Assembly (NCBI GenBank): GCA_023415335.1
Contig: JAEZLD010000057.1
Span: 1-47,384 of the forward strand
DNA: 47,384 nucleotides
Source of the DNA: Bacillota bacterium
GTDB lineage: Bacteria > Bacillota > Clostridia > Clostridiales > Caloramatoraceae
Reading direction: 5' to 3'
Shown here: positions 1 through 8,406 of the stretch, one piece after another
How the letters are laid out: each line of letters starts with the position of its first letter
Position numbering within the stretch: position 1 is the stretch's first letter
Notes under the pieces: model-generated
What the model was told of the DNA's origin: nothing
Databases searched by the model: none
What the model saw: only the letters and a program-made list of their open reading frames with translations
Program-made: the position numbers and the translations under genes

Positions 1-279
1 GTTAACCATTGTCCTAAACTTATATATCCTGAATTCCCTGCCATATTGGGTAATTCTTACCTGCCTGAACATTATAGATCCCTTAGATTCACACTTAATT
101 GCTATGCTAATAATAAGCATTATGGGAGCGAGAACAATAAGCATAATAATGGAAACCACCACATCAAACACCCGTTTTACATAAAGGCTTAACCTGCGGT
201 TCTTTAAAACGTTATAGTATTCTAGAACCCTTTCATTCTTCATAAAATCAGGCAATTCATCCCATTGCTTAAATACCAT
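1..279 (-). CDS. Initiating sugar transferase (bacterial sugar transferase family), 3' end cut by window
   Basis: The first 93 codons are present and the gene runs off the left edge. I see a short basic N-terminus, then VKRVFDVVVS leading into one hydrophobic segment (about residues 37-57), then the family hallmarks SKGSIMFRQVR and FRIYKFRTM. These are typical of polyprenyl-phosphate hexose-1-phosphate transferases (PF02397, the WcaJ/PglC/EpsL group), which start repeat-unit synthesis on undecaprenyl phosphate at the inner membrane face. The visible part corresponds to a short, single-domain enzyme rather than the five-helix WbaP type. The ATG at 277-279 follows a GGAAAGG-like ribosome site. 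It lies 29 bases after the aminotransferase gene and is surely co-transcribed with it. The sugar specificity cannot be read from this part. Confidence 0.85.
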   Translation of the reverse strand, partial: MVFKQWDELPDFMKNERVLEYYNVLKNRRLSLYVKRVFDVVVSIIMLIVLAPIMLIISIAIKCESKGSIMFRQVRITQYGREFRIYKFRTMVN

Positions 280-308
280 AAACTTTACTAATACCTTTCC
301 TTACAATA

Positions 309-1505
309 TTATTCGTTGAGCACCTTTTTAAAGGTCTCTATTACATATTCCACTTCCTCGTCAGTCAAACAGGTATGAAGAGGCAGTGTAATTTCATTAG
401 AATATAAATTATAAGCATTAGGATAATTCTTTATATCAAACCCCAGGTTCCTATACGCCGTATGCATAGGCAGAGGCTTATAGTGTACATTGGTTGCAAT
501 TCCTTCCTCAGCCATTCTCTTTATAATATGATTAGTATACTTTCTATCCTTACCTGTCAGTCTTACCATATAAAGATGACCGCTGGAGGTGTGGTCTTCT
601 CCAAAATGGTCCAATACCTGTACATTTTCATCTTTCAGACCCTTATTGTATCTTTCAATTATTTCTTTTCTTCTTGCCAGTATCTGGGGATATCTCCTAA
701 GCTGGGCTAACCCTAACGCAGCTGTTATATCTGTCATGTTGCATTTATAATAAGGTGCAACAATGTCGTATTCCCAGGCTCCCAGCTCTGTCTTTTCCAA
801 TGCATCTTTAGATTGTCCATGAAGTGTTAACAGCATATATTGCTTATATAATTCCTCATTATCGATCCCATCTTTATCCTTCCACACAACAGCTCCTCCC
901 TCTGCTGTTGTAAGGTTTTTAACTGCATGGAAGGAAAAGCATGTAAAATCAGCCACACTTCCACACCTTTTATTATGATAGTCTGCTCCGAATGCATGTG
1001 CAGAATCTGCCACTACTACAACTCTATTAAACAATGATTGAATATGGTTATCTGGTTTGAAAACCGACTTTTTTCGTTCAACTATATTAAATATCCTATC
1101 GTAGTCACACATCTTGCCTGCCAGGTCCACAGGAATAATGACCTTTGTTCTTTGTGTAATTGCAGCTTCCAGCTTGGTATAGTCCATTTCAAATAAATCA
1201 GGTGCTGTATCAACTAATACCGGGGTTGCTCCAACATGGTATATTACGCTGGCTGAAGCAGTGTATGTGTAGGCTGTGGTAATAACCTCATCTCCGGGTT
1301 CAACACCAAGGATGCGTAGTGTCATTTCTAAACATGCAGTGGCAGAGCTAAGGCATACTGCTTTGCTTGTGTTGGTATATTCGGCAATTTTCCTTTCAAA
1401 TTCCTTTGTTTTGGGGCCTGTAGTAATCCATCCACTTTTTAATGTATCCACTACTTCCTTTATTTCATCTTCGCCAATGTCTGGCAATGAAAATGCAACA
1501 TTCAT
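309..1505 (-). CDS. DegT/DnrJ/EryC1/StrS-family PLP-dependent sugar aminotransferase
   Basis: The 398-residue length is normal for the family. Visible hallmarks are the N-terminal LSSATACLEM segment that replaces the usual SSGTAAL phosphate-binding loop, VVVVADSAHAFGA with the PLP-ring aspartate at D167, and SFHAVKNLTTAEGG with the Schiff-base lysine at K196. Such enzymes transaminate nucleotide-linked 4-keto or 3-keto hexoses to amino sugars for surface polysaccharide or glycan synthesis in the cytoplasm. The neighbouring sugar transferase supports a role in making the first or a rare sugar of a surface glycan (inference). The ATG at 1505 has an AGGAGGAC ribosome site five bases upstream. 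The exact nucleotide sugar is not determinable; the closest functional guess is a UDP-4-amino-4,6-dideoxyhexose type enzyme. Confidence 0.9.
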   Translation of the reverse strand: MNVAFSLPDIGEDEIKEVVDTLKSGWITTGPKTKEFERKIAEYTNTSKAVCLSSATACLEMTLRILGVEPGDEVITTAYTYTASASVIYHVGATPVLVDTAPDLFEMDYTKLEAAITQRTKVIIPVDLAGKMCDYDRIFNIVERKKSVFKPDNHIQSLFNRVVVVADSAHAFGADYHNKRCGSVADFTCFSFHAVKNLTTAEGGAVVWKDKDGIDNEELYKQYMLLTLHGQSKDALEKTELGAWEYDIVAPYYKCNMTDITAALGLAQLRRYPQILARRKEIIERYNKGLKDENVQVLDHFGEDHTSSGHLYMVRLTGKDRKYTNHIIKRMAEEGIATNVHYKPLPMHTAYRNLGFDIKNYPNAYNLYSNEITLPLHTCLTDEEVEYVIETFKKVLNE

Positions 1506-1780
1506 ATTAGTCCTCCTGAAGCAAGCATATATTTTTAAATATCTTGCTTATATAATGTCACTTTATAATTACATACTTCTCTTCTCTTCTTTGTCCACAA
1601 CATTATACCACATGCAATTTTCGTCTTCAATGTTTCACTTTTTTATACAAATTACGATGCATATTTATAAAATTGCCTTTCCAGGCTTCATTTTAATTTC
1701 TCAGAAACATTTAAAATATATACATATAAAGTATTTACTAAAAATAAACTTCTTATTAATTTCTTTTTAAATTTTCTAAA

Positions 1781-1817
1781 AAATAAATCCAGGCTATATA
1801 TAACCCGGATCTTATTT
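1781..1817 (-). terminator. Imperfect hairpin terminator after the CpsB-type phosphatase gene
   Basis: Arms AAATAAATCCAGG and CCGGATCTTATTT pair with small bulges. On the minus strand the hairpin is followed by a T-rich run (TTTTTAGAAAATTT). It lies just after the stop at 1826, so it should end that gene. The rest of the 320-base gap 1506-1825 is very AT-rich and presumably holds the promoter of the aminotransferase operon; I see no gene in it. Confidence 0.5.
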
Positions 1818-1825
1818 CTAATTGA

Positions 1826-2602
1826 TTATATGTTTTTACTCCTATATACTCCGAATATTCCTCTTTTCTCAGTAATAATACTAGCATTATTTATTATCTT
1901 TTCTTCATTTAACAGATTATTATTATTAGTGAGAAGAATTTCAGAATATGCTTTATTTTCTTTTTTCAAAGCTCTTATACATTCCCCTAAATTAGGACTT
2001 CTACTTCCTAATCCATGGCAGTCTGTGCCAATAAAATGTGCTGCCCCATGTTTTATCAATATCTCAGTTACTTTCTTGCATTTACTTCCAAATACACCAA
2101 GAACGCTTCCTGTATTAATCTGCATCAGGCAGCCCTCTTTTATTAGTTCATTTACAATAGAAGGCTTATTTATAATATAATCATACCTCTCCGGATGTGG
2201 TATTACTGGAATGATGCCTCTCAGCCTCAGTTCATAAATTTTTTCAAAATCACAAGTATCTATTCCATCGTATCTAAGCTCAAGCAGCATGTATTTAGTT
2301 TTTCCAATACATCCTACTACTCCTTCATTATAAAGCCTTATGACATCTACACCTATGTTTATTTCCTGACCCGGAACGATAGTGATGCTAAGCCCCTCTT
2401 TTTCTGACATCTCATTAACTCTGATACATTCGTTTCTTATGGTCTCACAGTCAGCAGCCGTGAATTTCATGTTATAGTGTGGAGTTGCTATTATTGTATT
2501 TATTCTTCCCTTTTCAGACATTCTAAGCATACTTAAAGATGTTTCATCGTCCATAGCTCCATCATCTAATCCAGGAAGTATGTGGCTGTGTATATCTATC
2601 AC
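1826..2602 (-). CDS. CpsB/CapC-type (YwqE-like) PHP-domain protein-tyrosine phosphatase
   Basis: This 258-residue protein has the polymerase-and-histidinol-phosphatase (PHP) metal site spread through the sequence: HSHILPGLDDG near the N-terminus, IATPHY around residue 40, VIPHPERYD in the middle and GTDCHGLGSRSP near residue 193. These match the Mn-dependent tyrosine phosphatases CpsB (Streptococcus) and YwqE (Bacillus), which dephosphorylate the bacterial tyrosine kinase that controls capsule export. Length matches the family (about 250). The start is GTG at 2600-2602 with GAGGGG six bases upstream. The location beside sugar transferase and aminotransferase genes fits capsule/exopolysaccharide control. 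No tyrosine kinase gene is in the window. Confidence 0.9.
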   Translation of the reverse strand: MIDIHSHILPGLDDGAMDDETSLSMLRMSEKGRINTIIATPHYNMKFTAADCETIRNECIRVNEMSEKEGLSITIVPGQEINIGVDVIRLYNEGVVGCIGKTKYMLLELRYDGIDTCDFEKIYELRLRGIIPVIPHPERYDYIINKPSIVNELIKEGCLMQINTGSVLGVFGSKCKKVTEILIKHGAAHFIGTDCHGLGSRSPNLGECIRALKKENKAYSEILLTNNNNLLNEEKIINNASIITEKRGIFGVYRSKNI

Positions 2603-2624
2603 TTTTTTCCCCTCTTCTTTTCAT

Positions 2625-2714
2625 CTACGCTGTAGCTGTAATAATCGTAGAGCCCTTTGCCCATTCATGGCTTTCTTATAGTGTGACACCTATTATGTTT
2701 TCATTTACATTATA
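2625..2714 (-). promoter_or_regulatory. Leader of the phosphatase gene: TATAAT box plus two short hairpins
   Basis: A perfect -10 box (TATAAT, minus strand, at 2709-2714) has no good -35. Downstream in the transcript come a hairpin AGCC...GGCT (2651-2672) and a second one CTACG...CGTAG (2625-2650) whose loop holds the direct repeat TACAGC-TACAGC. The gene begins at 2602. It may be just a 5' untranslated region or an RNA regulatory element of a polysaccharide operon; it matches no riboswitch I know. Confidence 0.35.
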
Positions 2715-2769
2715 ATACACTTAGATATAATAATAAATATACTACATCCTAAAATTTGTTAAATTAAAA

Positions 2770-3588
2770 CTATTTACTTTTAATATGAACATCCATCTGT
2801 GGATAAGGTATGTTTATTCCATTCTGGTCAAAAGCTTCCTTTACCTTCTCCATTAAATAAAAGTGTATATCCCAGTAGTTCTCGTTTTTACACCAAACCC
2901 TAACAATAAAGTCTATAGAATTATCTCCATGTTTTGATACAAAAACAACAGGCTTAGGTTCATTAATTATTTTACTGTTGCCCTCAACTACATTCATAAG
3001 CACCTGTTTTACAGCCTTAATATCAGCATCATAGGATGCACTAAAGGTCAGGTCAACCCTTCTTGTCTCCTTTGAACTATAATTAACCATACTTCCATTT
3101 GCCAGGGTCCCATTTGGTATCATTATCTGTTTATTATCAGGAGTCACAATGCTTGTGTAGAATATACCTATCTTCTCAACAGTTCCTGAAAAGCCTGCTG
3201 CATCAATGTAGTCGCCTACATTAAATGGTCTTACAATGAGGATAATTACCCCTCCTGCCAGATTTGACAAGCTTCCCTGTAATGAAAGTCCAAGAGTTAC
3301 TCCTGCAGATGCAATAACCGCTGCAAGGCTTGCAGTTTCAAAGCCCATATATCCCATTATTACAACTACCAATAGTGATTTAGTAGATATGTTTACGATT
3401 GCACCTACAAAGGAGTTCAGTGTTTTATCCGGGTTTTTCCTTTCAACAATCCCCATGGTGAATCTGTTGAATTTATTCAATAGCTTCCACCCTACAATTA
3501 GGGCAACTACTCCTATTACAAGCTTAATACCCTTTGAATAGCTCCACTTAACAAGTTCCTCAAAAAGCTGCGATAACATAGTGTTCAT
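2770..3588 (-). CDS. mscS: Small-conductance mechanosensitive channel, MscS family
   Basis: The protein opens during hypo-osmotic shock to release solutes from the cytoplasm. It has 272 residues from the ATG at 3588, close to the 286 of E. coli MscS. Visible are two N-terminal membrane segments, then the pore-lining third helix with its Gly/Ala pattern (ASAGVTLGLSLQGSLSN), followed by the beta-domain signature RPFNVGDYI, then FYTSIVTPDNKQIMIPNG, and a C-terminal alpha/beta domain. I chose 3588 over an in-frame start 37 codons upstream because GGAAGGTGG sits just before it and because the upstream stretch lacks family similarity. It appears monocistronic. Family assignment is firm; conductance class is inferred from size. 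Confidence 0.93.
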   Translation of the reverse strand: MNTMLSQLFEELVKWSYSKGIKLVIGVVALIVGWKLLNKFNRFTMGIVERKNPDKTLNSFVGAIVNISTKSLLVVVIMGYMGFETASLAAVIASAGVTLGLSLQGSLSNLAGGVIILIVRPFNVGDYIDAAGFSGTVEKIGIFYTSIVTPDNKQIMIPNGTLANGSMVNYSSKETRRVDLTFSASYDADIKAVKQVLMNVVEGNSKIINEPKPVVFVSKHGDNSIDFIVRVWCKNENYWDIHFYLMEKVKEAFDQNGINIPYPQMDVHIKSK

Positions 3589-3706
3589 TTTTCCACCTTC
3601 CATAAGCATATTTATAATTTCAACGCATTCGTTACTATTATACCTCATATTGATAGCTGTATAAATAATTGATTTTACCATAATTTCAAATTTATACACC
3701 CAAGCA

Positions 3707-3735
3707 TTGACAATGTAATAGAGTAAGTTTAAACT
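3707..3735 (+). promoter_or_regulatory. SigmaA-type promoter of the M42 peptidase gene
   Basis: A perfect TTGACA (3707-3712) is followed after 17 bases by TAAACT (3730-3735). Next comes the inverted repeat ATGAAT-N6-ATTCAT, then GGGAGGAT and the ATG at 3794. Confidence 0.65.
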
Positions 3736-3793
3736 TCAAGATGAATAAATAAATTCATTTATAAAATAAATGCAAGAAAAGGGAGGATGTTTC

Positions 3794-4816
3794 ATGCAGG
3801 AATATATCAACTATTCCATTGAACAGATTAAAAGTTTATGCTCCATTCCAAGCCCTACAGGTTTTACAAAAAATGCCGCTGAATATGTATATAATATACT
3901 TAAGGATATGGGCTACAATCCTGTTATAACTTTAAAAGGCACTGTTATGGTAGATATAGGTGGAAAAGGAGACCGTCTTGTACTAGCATCCCATATAGAT
4001 ACACTTGGCGGTATGGTAAGATCCATAAAGAGCAATGGAAGACTACGCCCAACTACTCTCGGAGGACTTAACTGGCCTACCTGCGATGGTGAAAACTGCA
4101 CCATACATACAAGGGACGGAAAAACCTATACAGGTGTTGTGATGAACTCCACTCCTTCAGCTCATGTTTATGGTAAGGACATCCATCGTGAAGAAAAGGA
4201 TATGGAAATTCTGATAGATGAGGATGTTGAAAGCAAGGAGGATGCTGAAAAGCTGGGTATACAGCCTGGAGACTTTATTGCCATGGACCCTCGTACTGTT
4301 GTTACACCAAGCGGAGTAATTAAAAGCAGGTTCCTGGATGACAAGGCCTCAGCATCCATCCTTATAGGAATAGCCAGGTATGTTAAGGAAAATGATATAA
4401 CGCTTAAACGCAAGGTTACACTCATTTTTACAGTATATGAAGAGGTTGGCCATGGTGGTTCCTCAGGAATACCTGATGACACCATAGAGATGATTTCAGT
4501 GGATATGGGCTGTGTTGGAGACGATTTGGAATGTACTGAAAAAAAGGTGTCCATATGTGCTAAGGATAGCGGTGGCCCCTATAACTATGATGTAACCACA
4601 GAGCTTATTAATACCGCGAAACGTCTTAATCTGAATTATTCAGTTGACGTGTATCCAATGTATGGCTCAGATGTGGAAGCAACCTTGAGGGGCGGACATG
4701 AAATACGCCACGGACTTATAGGTCCTGGAGTATATGCCTCCCATAACTATGAACGTACCCATGCCAAGGGCATAGAGAACACCTTTAAGCTTGTAATGGG
4801 ATACATAGGTGAATAA
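3794..4816 (+). CDS. M42-family metallo-aminopeptidase (glutamyl aminopeptidase/TET type)
   Basis: A cytosolic di-metal peptidase of about 340 residues, normal for M42. Metal and catalytic positions are visible in order: ASHIDTLGG (His and Asp), RFLDDKAS (bridging Asp), VYEEVGHGGSS (catalytic Glu then metal Glu), SVDMG (Asp) and ASHNYERTH (last His). Members form dodecameric tetrahedral shells that trim peptides released by the proteasome or Clp systems. The start at 3794 follows GGGAGGAT at good spacing; an ATG eight codons earlier has no ribosome site. It has its own promoter and is convergent with the DUF134 gene. Substrate preference (Glu, Leu or Lys) is not readable. Confidence 0.93.
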   Translation: MQEYINYSIEQIKSLCSIPSPTGFTKNAAEYVYNILKDMGYNPVITLKGTVMVDIGGKGDRLVLASHIDTLGGMVRSIKSNGRLRPTTLGGLNWPTCDGENCTIHTRDGKTYTGVVMNSTPSAHVYGKDIHREEKDMEILIDEDVESKEDAEKLGIQPGDFIAMDPRTVVTPSGVIKSRFLDDKASASILIGIARYVKENDITLKRKVTLIFTVYEEVGHGGSSGIPDDTIEMISVDMGCVGDDLECTEKKVSICAKDSGGPYNYDVTTELINTAKRLNLNYSVDVYPMYGSDVEATLRGGHEIRHGLIGPGVYASHNYERTHAKGIENTFKLVMGYIGE

Positions 4817-4843
4817 GCCGGTTTTAATTTAGAAGCAAATACA

Positions 4844-4878
4844 ACGGGGCTGCCCAAGCAATCATGTGGCAGCCCCGT
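4844..4878. terminator. Bidirectional hairpin between convergent genes
   Basis: Perfect 11-bp stem ACGGGGCTGCC / GGCAGCCCCGT with a 13-base loop, lying between the stops of the M42 gene (plus) and the DUF134 gene (minus). Flanks are only modestly T-rich, but stem strength and position argue for termination in both directions. Confidence 0.7.
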
Positions 4879-4909
4879 ATCTATATTATCTGCTATTACA
4901 TTTTTCTTT

Positions 4910-5611
4910 TTAACACTCTTGATGATTACATTCAATGGAAGGATTATATGACAGTGAACCTGCAAGGAAAGACCTTACCTGGTCATCAGCATTACCAGCT
5001 GCACCAGCAAACAGCCTTATACCAGCTTCGCATAGCGCATTCTTGGCCCCTGCCCCTATTCCTCCGCATATAAGCACATCTACTCCAATGTTTTCAAGGA
5101 AGGCCGCAAGCTCACCGTGTCCACATCCGTTTGTATCCGCTATTTCCATGGAGGCTATACTGTTCCCAGATACATGGTAAAGCTTAAACTGTTTAGTTTG
5201 TCCGAAGTGCTGGAATACATTTTCATTTTCATAGGTTACTGCTATTATCACTATGGCTTCTTTACTACTAGTCTCTTTTAGTTCTCCTACAGCTTCTTCC
5301 TTTCTGCATTTACCACTTCCACAAAGCTCATAGCTTCCTCCTGAAATTTCAAGGCTGGTTCCCTCAACAAGGAATCTTGAAATTTTTATCCTTGCCATAT
5401 TATACAGGGACTGCACAGTACCTCTTGCAACCCCCATATGGGCTGCACATTGCTCTTGTGTCATTCCAAGGTAATCTATAAGTCTAACAGTCTCATACTC
5501 GTCAACATTCAGCATTATCATATTAAGATTTTTCCCGTAGTCCCGGCAACAGCAGAATTCCCTGTATCTTGGCATGCTACACACTCTTCTATCCTTATGT
5601 GGCCTTGCCAT
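4910..5611 (-). CDS. DUF134 DNA-binding domain fused to a NifX/NifB-type metallocluster-binding domain
   Basis: The 233-residue protein has two parts. Residues 1-100 are DUF134: a conserved start MARPHKDRRVC, Cys-rich CSMPRYREFCCC, and a sigma-like helix-turn-helix (MTQEQCAAHMGVARGTVQSL). Residues about 125-225 are a dinitrogenase iron-molybdenum cofactor binding fold (VFQHFGQTKQFKLYHV, NGCGHGELAAFL, GVDVLICGGIGAGA), as in NifX, NifY and the orange protein. The tail ECNHQEC adds possible ligands. Known family facts: the second domain binds Fe-S or Mo-containing clusters. Inference: this is a cluster-sensing transcription factor that controls its own operon. It starts 17 bases after mrp, so they are co-transcribed. 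It is not a nitrogenase gene; no nif genes are near. Confidence 0.85.
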   Translation of the reverse strand: MARPHKDRRVCSMPRYREFCCCRDYGKNLNMIMLNVDEYETVRLIDYLGMTQEQCAAHMGVARGTVQSLYNMARIKISRFLVEGTSLEISGGSYELCGSGKCRKEEAVGELKETSSKEAIVIIAVTYENENVFQHFGQTKQFKLYHVSGNSIASMEIADTNGCGHGELAAFLENIGVDVLICGGIGAGAKNALCEAGIRLFAGAAGNADDQVRSFLAGSLSYNPSIECNHQEC

Positions 5612-5628
5612 ATACCTACACCCCTTTA

Positions 5629-6459
5629 CTATATAAGGCTTCCAAAAACCTTATATAATATGTCTATTGACTGGCCATTAAAATCCTCAATCTGTCCCCT
5701 ATCACACAGCCTTGCAGTATCCTGCTCTATTGGAAGCTTTGCCACAGCTTTGATTCCATGTCTTACAGCTATGTCATCAATATGGCTTTCTCCAAATATG
5801 CTGTGCTCCTTTGCACAATCAGGGCACTTATAATAGGACATATTTTCAACAATGCCAAGTATAGGAACTTCCATCATCTCAGCCATCTTTACAGCCTTAT
5901 CTACAATCATACCAACCAACTCCTGAGGAGTGGTAACGATAACAAGCCCATCCACAGGTATTGACTGAAATACAGTAAGTGGAACATCCCCGGTTCCAGG
6001 AGGCATGTCAATAAACAGCACGTCCTCGTTTTCCCATATAACGTCAGTCCAGAACTGCTGTACAGTTCCAGCAATAACAGGTCCTCTCCATACAACAGGA
6101 TCTGTCTCGTTTTCAAGGAGAAGGTTAATTGACATGACATCTATACCAGTTTTACTGGTGACTGGAAGTATACCTGTCTCTGTACCCATAGCTTTTCCGG
6201 TTATTCCAAAGGCCCTTGGTATTGAGGGACCGGTAATATCAGCATCCAGTATTCCTGTCTTCTTTCCACTCCTGTTCATGGCAACTGCAAGAAGTGATGT
6301 TACAGTGGATTTGCCAACTCCCCCCTTACCACTTACAACCCCTATGACCCTTTTTATACAGCTCTGGACATGAGGAGCTTTGCGGAATTCTTTAAACCGT
6401 TCCTTACCTGAACAGTTGGAACTGCAGCTGCTGCAGTCATGTGTACAATTATCACTCAT
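5629..6459 (-). CDS. Mrp/NBP35-type P-loop ATPase, iron-sulfur cluster carrier
   Basis: 276 residues. A deviant Walker A motif (VVSGKGGVGKST, about residues 42-53), the switch GILDADITGPSIP, and MPPGTGD are typical of Mrp/ApbC/Ind1 proteins. Late in the protein YYKCPDC gives the CxxC that bridges a [4Fe-4S] cluster across the dimer. An extra Cys-rich N-terminus (C5, C9, C12, C16) resembles the ferredoxin-like leader of eukaryotic NBP35. These proteins hold and transfer Fe-S clusters to apo-enzymes in the cytoplasm. It is the first gene of a two-gene operon with the DUF134-NifX regulator, under the operator-containing promoter at 6496-6528. A ribosome site AAGGAGGAAAA precedes the ATG. Confidence 0.93.
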   Translation of the reverse strand: MSDNCTHDCSSCSSNCSGKERFKEFRKAPHVQSCIKRVIGVVSGKGGVGKSTVTSLLAVAMNRSGKKTGILDADITGPSIPRAFGITGKAMGTETGILPVTSKTGIDVMSINLLLENETDPVVWRGPVIAGTVQQFWTDVIWENEDVLFIDMPPGTGDVPLTVFQSIPVDGLVIVTTPQELVGMIVDKAVKMAEMMEVPILGIVENMSYYKCPDCAKEHSIFGESHIDDIAVRHGIKAVAKLPIEQDTARLCDRGQIEDFNGQSIDILYKVFGSLI

Positions 6460-6495
6460 TAGTATTTTCCTCCTTAGGCTAATAATTACATCTAC

Positions 6496-6528
6496 ATTTT
6501 AGTTTGTTTGTTGGCATATGTCAACAAA
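6496..6528 (-). promoter_or_regulatory. mrp operon promoter with an embedded palindromic operator
   Basis: On the minus strand a perfect -35 (TTGACA, 6519-6524) is separated by 17 bases from -10 TAAAAT (6496-6501). The -35 is buried in a 22-base palindrome at 6507-6528 with half-sites TTTGTTG and CAACAAA around a CATATG core; only one base pair breaks symmetry. A protein bound here would block RNA polymerase. The best local candidate is the helix-turn-helix DUF134 protein encoded in the same operon (inference). Confidence 0.7.
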
Positions 6529-6634
6529 TGAACTAACTCCCTCATCTGTTTTTATGAACCCAATAGCATATTAAAGCATTTTATGTACAAGAAGGCTTTC
6601 CTTTAAATTCTTCTATGAACAGAGGCGTTTAATT

Positions 6635-7021
6635 ATGGTAAGGTTTGCTAAATTAATTATTTCTCACTCATTTCACAGCATTCAATGCAAGCTTGTTTTA
6701 TTATATATTCTTAATATACTGGACATTTTTTTTACACTTTTTCTTATAAGCACCGGCTATTTAAGAGAGGCAAATATATTAATGAGTTATATTGTTAATA
6801 AGCCTGTATTGGCACTGCTCATAAAAATCATATTACCAGGTCTTCTTATAATTATACTAAAGAAAAGAATTGCAGCTGCGAATACCAAACAGCTGCAAAT
6901 TACCAATCTTATAGTTTGTATAGCAGTTTTATGCTATACATTAATAATAATATGCCACATTTTATACTTTATATTATTGTCCAATCAGGGATTGGTAAAG
7001 CTTTGCATATTCATGGGCTGA
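6635..7021 (+). CDS. Small membrane protein, DUF5658-like
   Basis: 128 residues, nearly all hydrophobic, with about three to four membrane spans. After a short N-terminus it reads LNILDIFFTLFLISTGY then ANILMSYIV and LIKIILPGLLIIILKKR, which resembles DUF5658 proteins (small integral membrane proteins of unknown function, where an N-x-x-D pair ends the first helix). It is on plus while its neighbours are on minus, and its last 48 bases overlap the 3' end of glgA tail to tail. AGAGG lies nine bases before the ATG. Function unknown. Confidence 0.65.
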   Translation: MVRFAKLIISHSFHSIQCKLVLLYILNILDIFFTLFLISTGYLREANILMSYIVNKPVLALLIKIILPGLLIIILKKRIAAANTKQLQITNLIVCIAVLCYTLIIICHILYFILLSNQGLVKLCIFMG

Positions 7022-8395
7022 CCTGCTCCAGCTGTAATCTTCTGACATTGCATTTTTCTGAAGCCGTTGCCAAGCATCCTGATTCTTATATAACTCCATT
7101 ACCTTACCAATTGTCTTAACCATGTCCTCAGCTCTATAGGACGGAAAACTAAAGCCATTTCCCTCTCCTGTGTGAGGGTTAAAGGAATGTACGGTATCCT
7201 TCAGTCCTCCTGTTGCCCTAACCAACGGTATAGCTCCATACCTTAAGGCAATAAGCTGGCTTAAGCCGCAGGGTTCAACCAAAGACGGCATAAGGAAAAG
7301 GTCTGCACCTGCATATATTCTCCGTGCAAGCCCATCTGAAAAACCAATTAAGGCAGCCACCTTTTCCTTATATCTGCCAGCTGCATTTCTAAACATGTCC
7401 TCGTATTTCTTTTCTCCTGAACCAAGCACAATAAGCTGAACATCCATACCTGATAAATAATCGAGAGACTGCTCCACCAGATTAAGTCCCTTTTGTTCCA
7501 CAAGCCGTGATACCATCCCTATAAGCAGTACATCCTCCTTTTGGGGAAGTCCTACCTCCTCCTGCAGATTAAGCTTGTTTTCTCTTCTTTCATGAAGTGT
7601 GTTTAGGTTATAGGTTTTAAATATACATTTGTCATTTTCAGGGTTATATGCTTCATAGTCTATACCATTGAGTATTCCCCACAGCTTGGAGCTTCTTTCT
7701 CTAAGTACTCCATCAAGTCCTTCACCGCCTGATGGTTCCTGTATTTCATCTGCATAAGAAGGACTGACTGCAGATATTCCGTCTGAATAGGATAAGCCGC
7801 CCTTGGCAAGGTTCTCGCATCCATGGTACTCCAGTTTCTCATCAAATCCTATTCCAAGCAGGTTCATCAAGGTGCCTTGGGGCATTATTCCCTGATAGTT
7901 TAGGTTATGTATGGTATACAAGGTTTTTACTGATGTATAATAATCCCTACACTTATATTGATTGTTGAGTAAAACAGGAATTAATGCTGTGTGCCAGTCA
8001 TTACAATGGATAACATCTATCTTAAAATCCAGATAAGGAATAGCCTCTAAAACAGCCTTAGAGAAAAAAGCAAACCTCTCCCCATCATCATAATGGCCAT
8101 AAACGTCTTCCCTTCCAAAGTAATATTCATTATCTATAAAGTAAAATATTACTCCTTCATGTTCGACCTGGTTGATACCGCAATATTGCCTTCTCCATCC
8201 CAGGTTTATGTAAAAATCAATTTTGTGCGATATACTTTTTTTCATAGAAGACGGTATGCCCTTATACTGGGGCATTATTACCCTAGCATCTACTCCCCGT
8301 TCCTTAAGTGCCTTAGGCAGAGCTCCCGCAACATCACCTAGCCCCCCAACCTTAACAAAAGGCCAGGCCTCTGCTGTTGCAATTAGTATATTCAT
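6974..8395 (-). CDS. glgA: Glycogen synthase (ADP-glucose, GT5)
   Basis: The enzyme elongates alpha-1,4-glucan from ADP-glucose in the cytoplasm. 473 residues, the usual size. The ADP-glucose loop KVGGLGDV is at residues 15-22 and the C-terminal Rossmann half carries LMPSLVEPCGLSQL (catalytic glutamate region) and RATGGLKDTV. It is the last gene of glgC-glgD-glgA, 11 bases after glgD, with GGGGGT before the ATG. The GT-B fold is complete; no branching enzyme or phosphorylase is in the window. The 3' end overlaps the convergent DUF5658 gene. Confidence 0.96.
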   Translation of the reverse strand: MNILIATAEAWPFVKVGGLGDVAGALPKALKERGVDARVIMPQYKGIPSSMKKSISHKIDFYINLGWRRQYCGINQVEHEGVIFYFIDNEYYFGREDVYGHYDDGERFAFFSKAVLEAIPYLDFKIDVIHCNDWHTALIPVLLNNQYKCRDYYTSVKTLYTIHNLNYQGIMPQGTLMNLLGIGFDEKLEYHGCENLAKGGLSYSDGISAVSPSYADEIQEPSGGEGLDGVLRERSSKLWGILNGIDYEAYNPENDKCIFKTYNLNTLHERRENKLNLQEEVGLPQKEDVLLIGMVSRLVEQKGLNLVEQSLDYLSGMDVQLIVLGSGEKKYEDMFRNAAGRYKEKVAALIGFSDGLARRIYAGADLFLMPSLVEPCGLSQLIALRYGAIPLVRATGGLKDTVHSFNPHTGEGNGFSFPSYRAEDMVKTIGKVMELYKNQDAWQRLQKNAMSEDYSWSRSAHEYAKLYQSLIGQ

Positions 8396-8406
8396 TCACT
8401 TACCCC

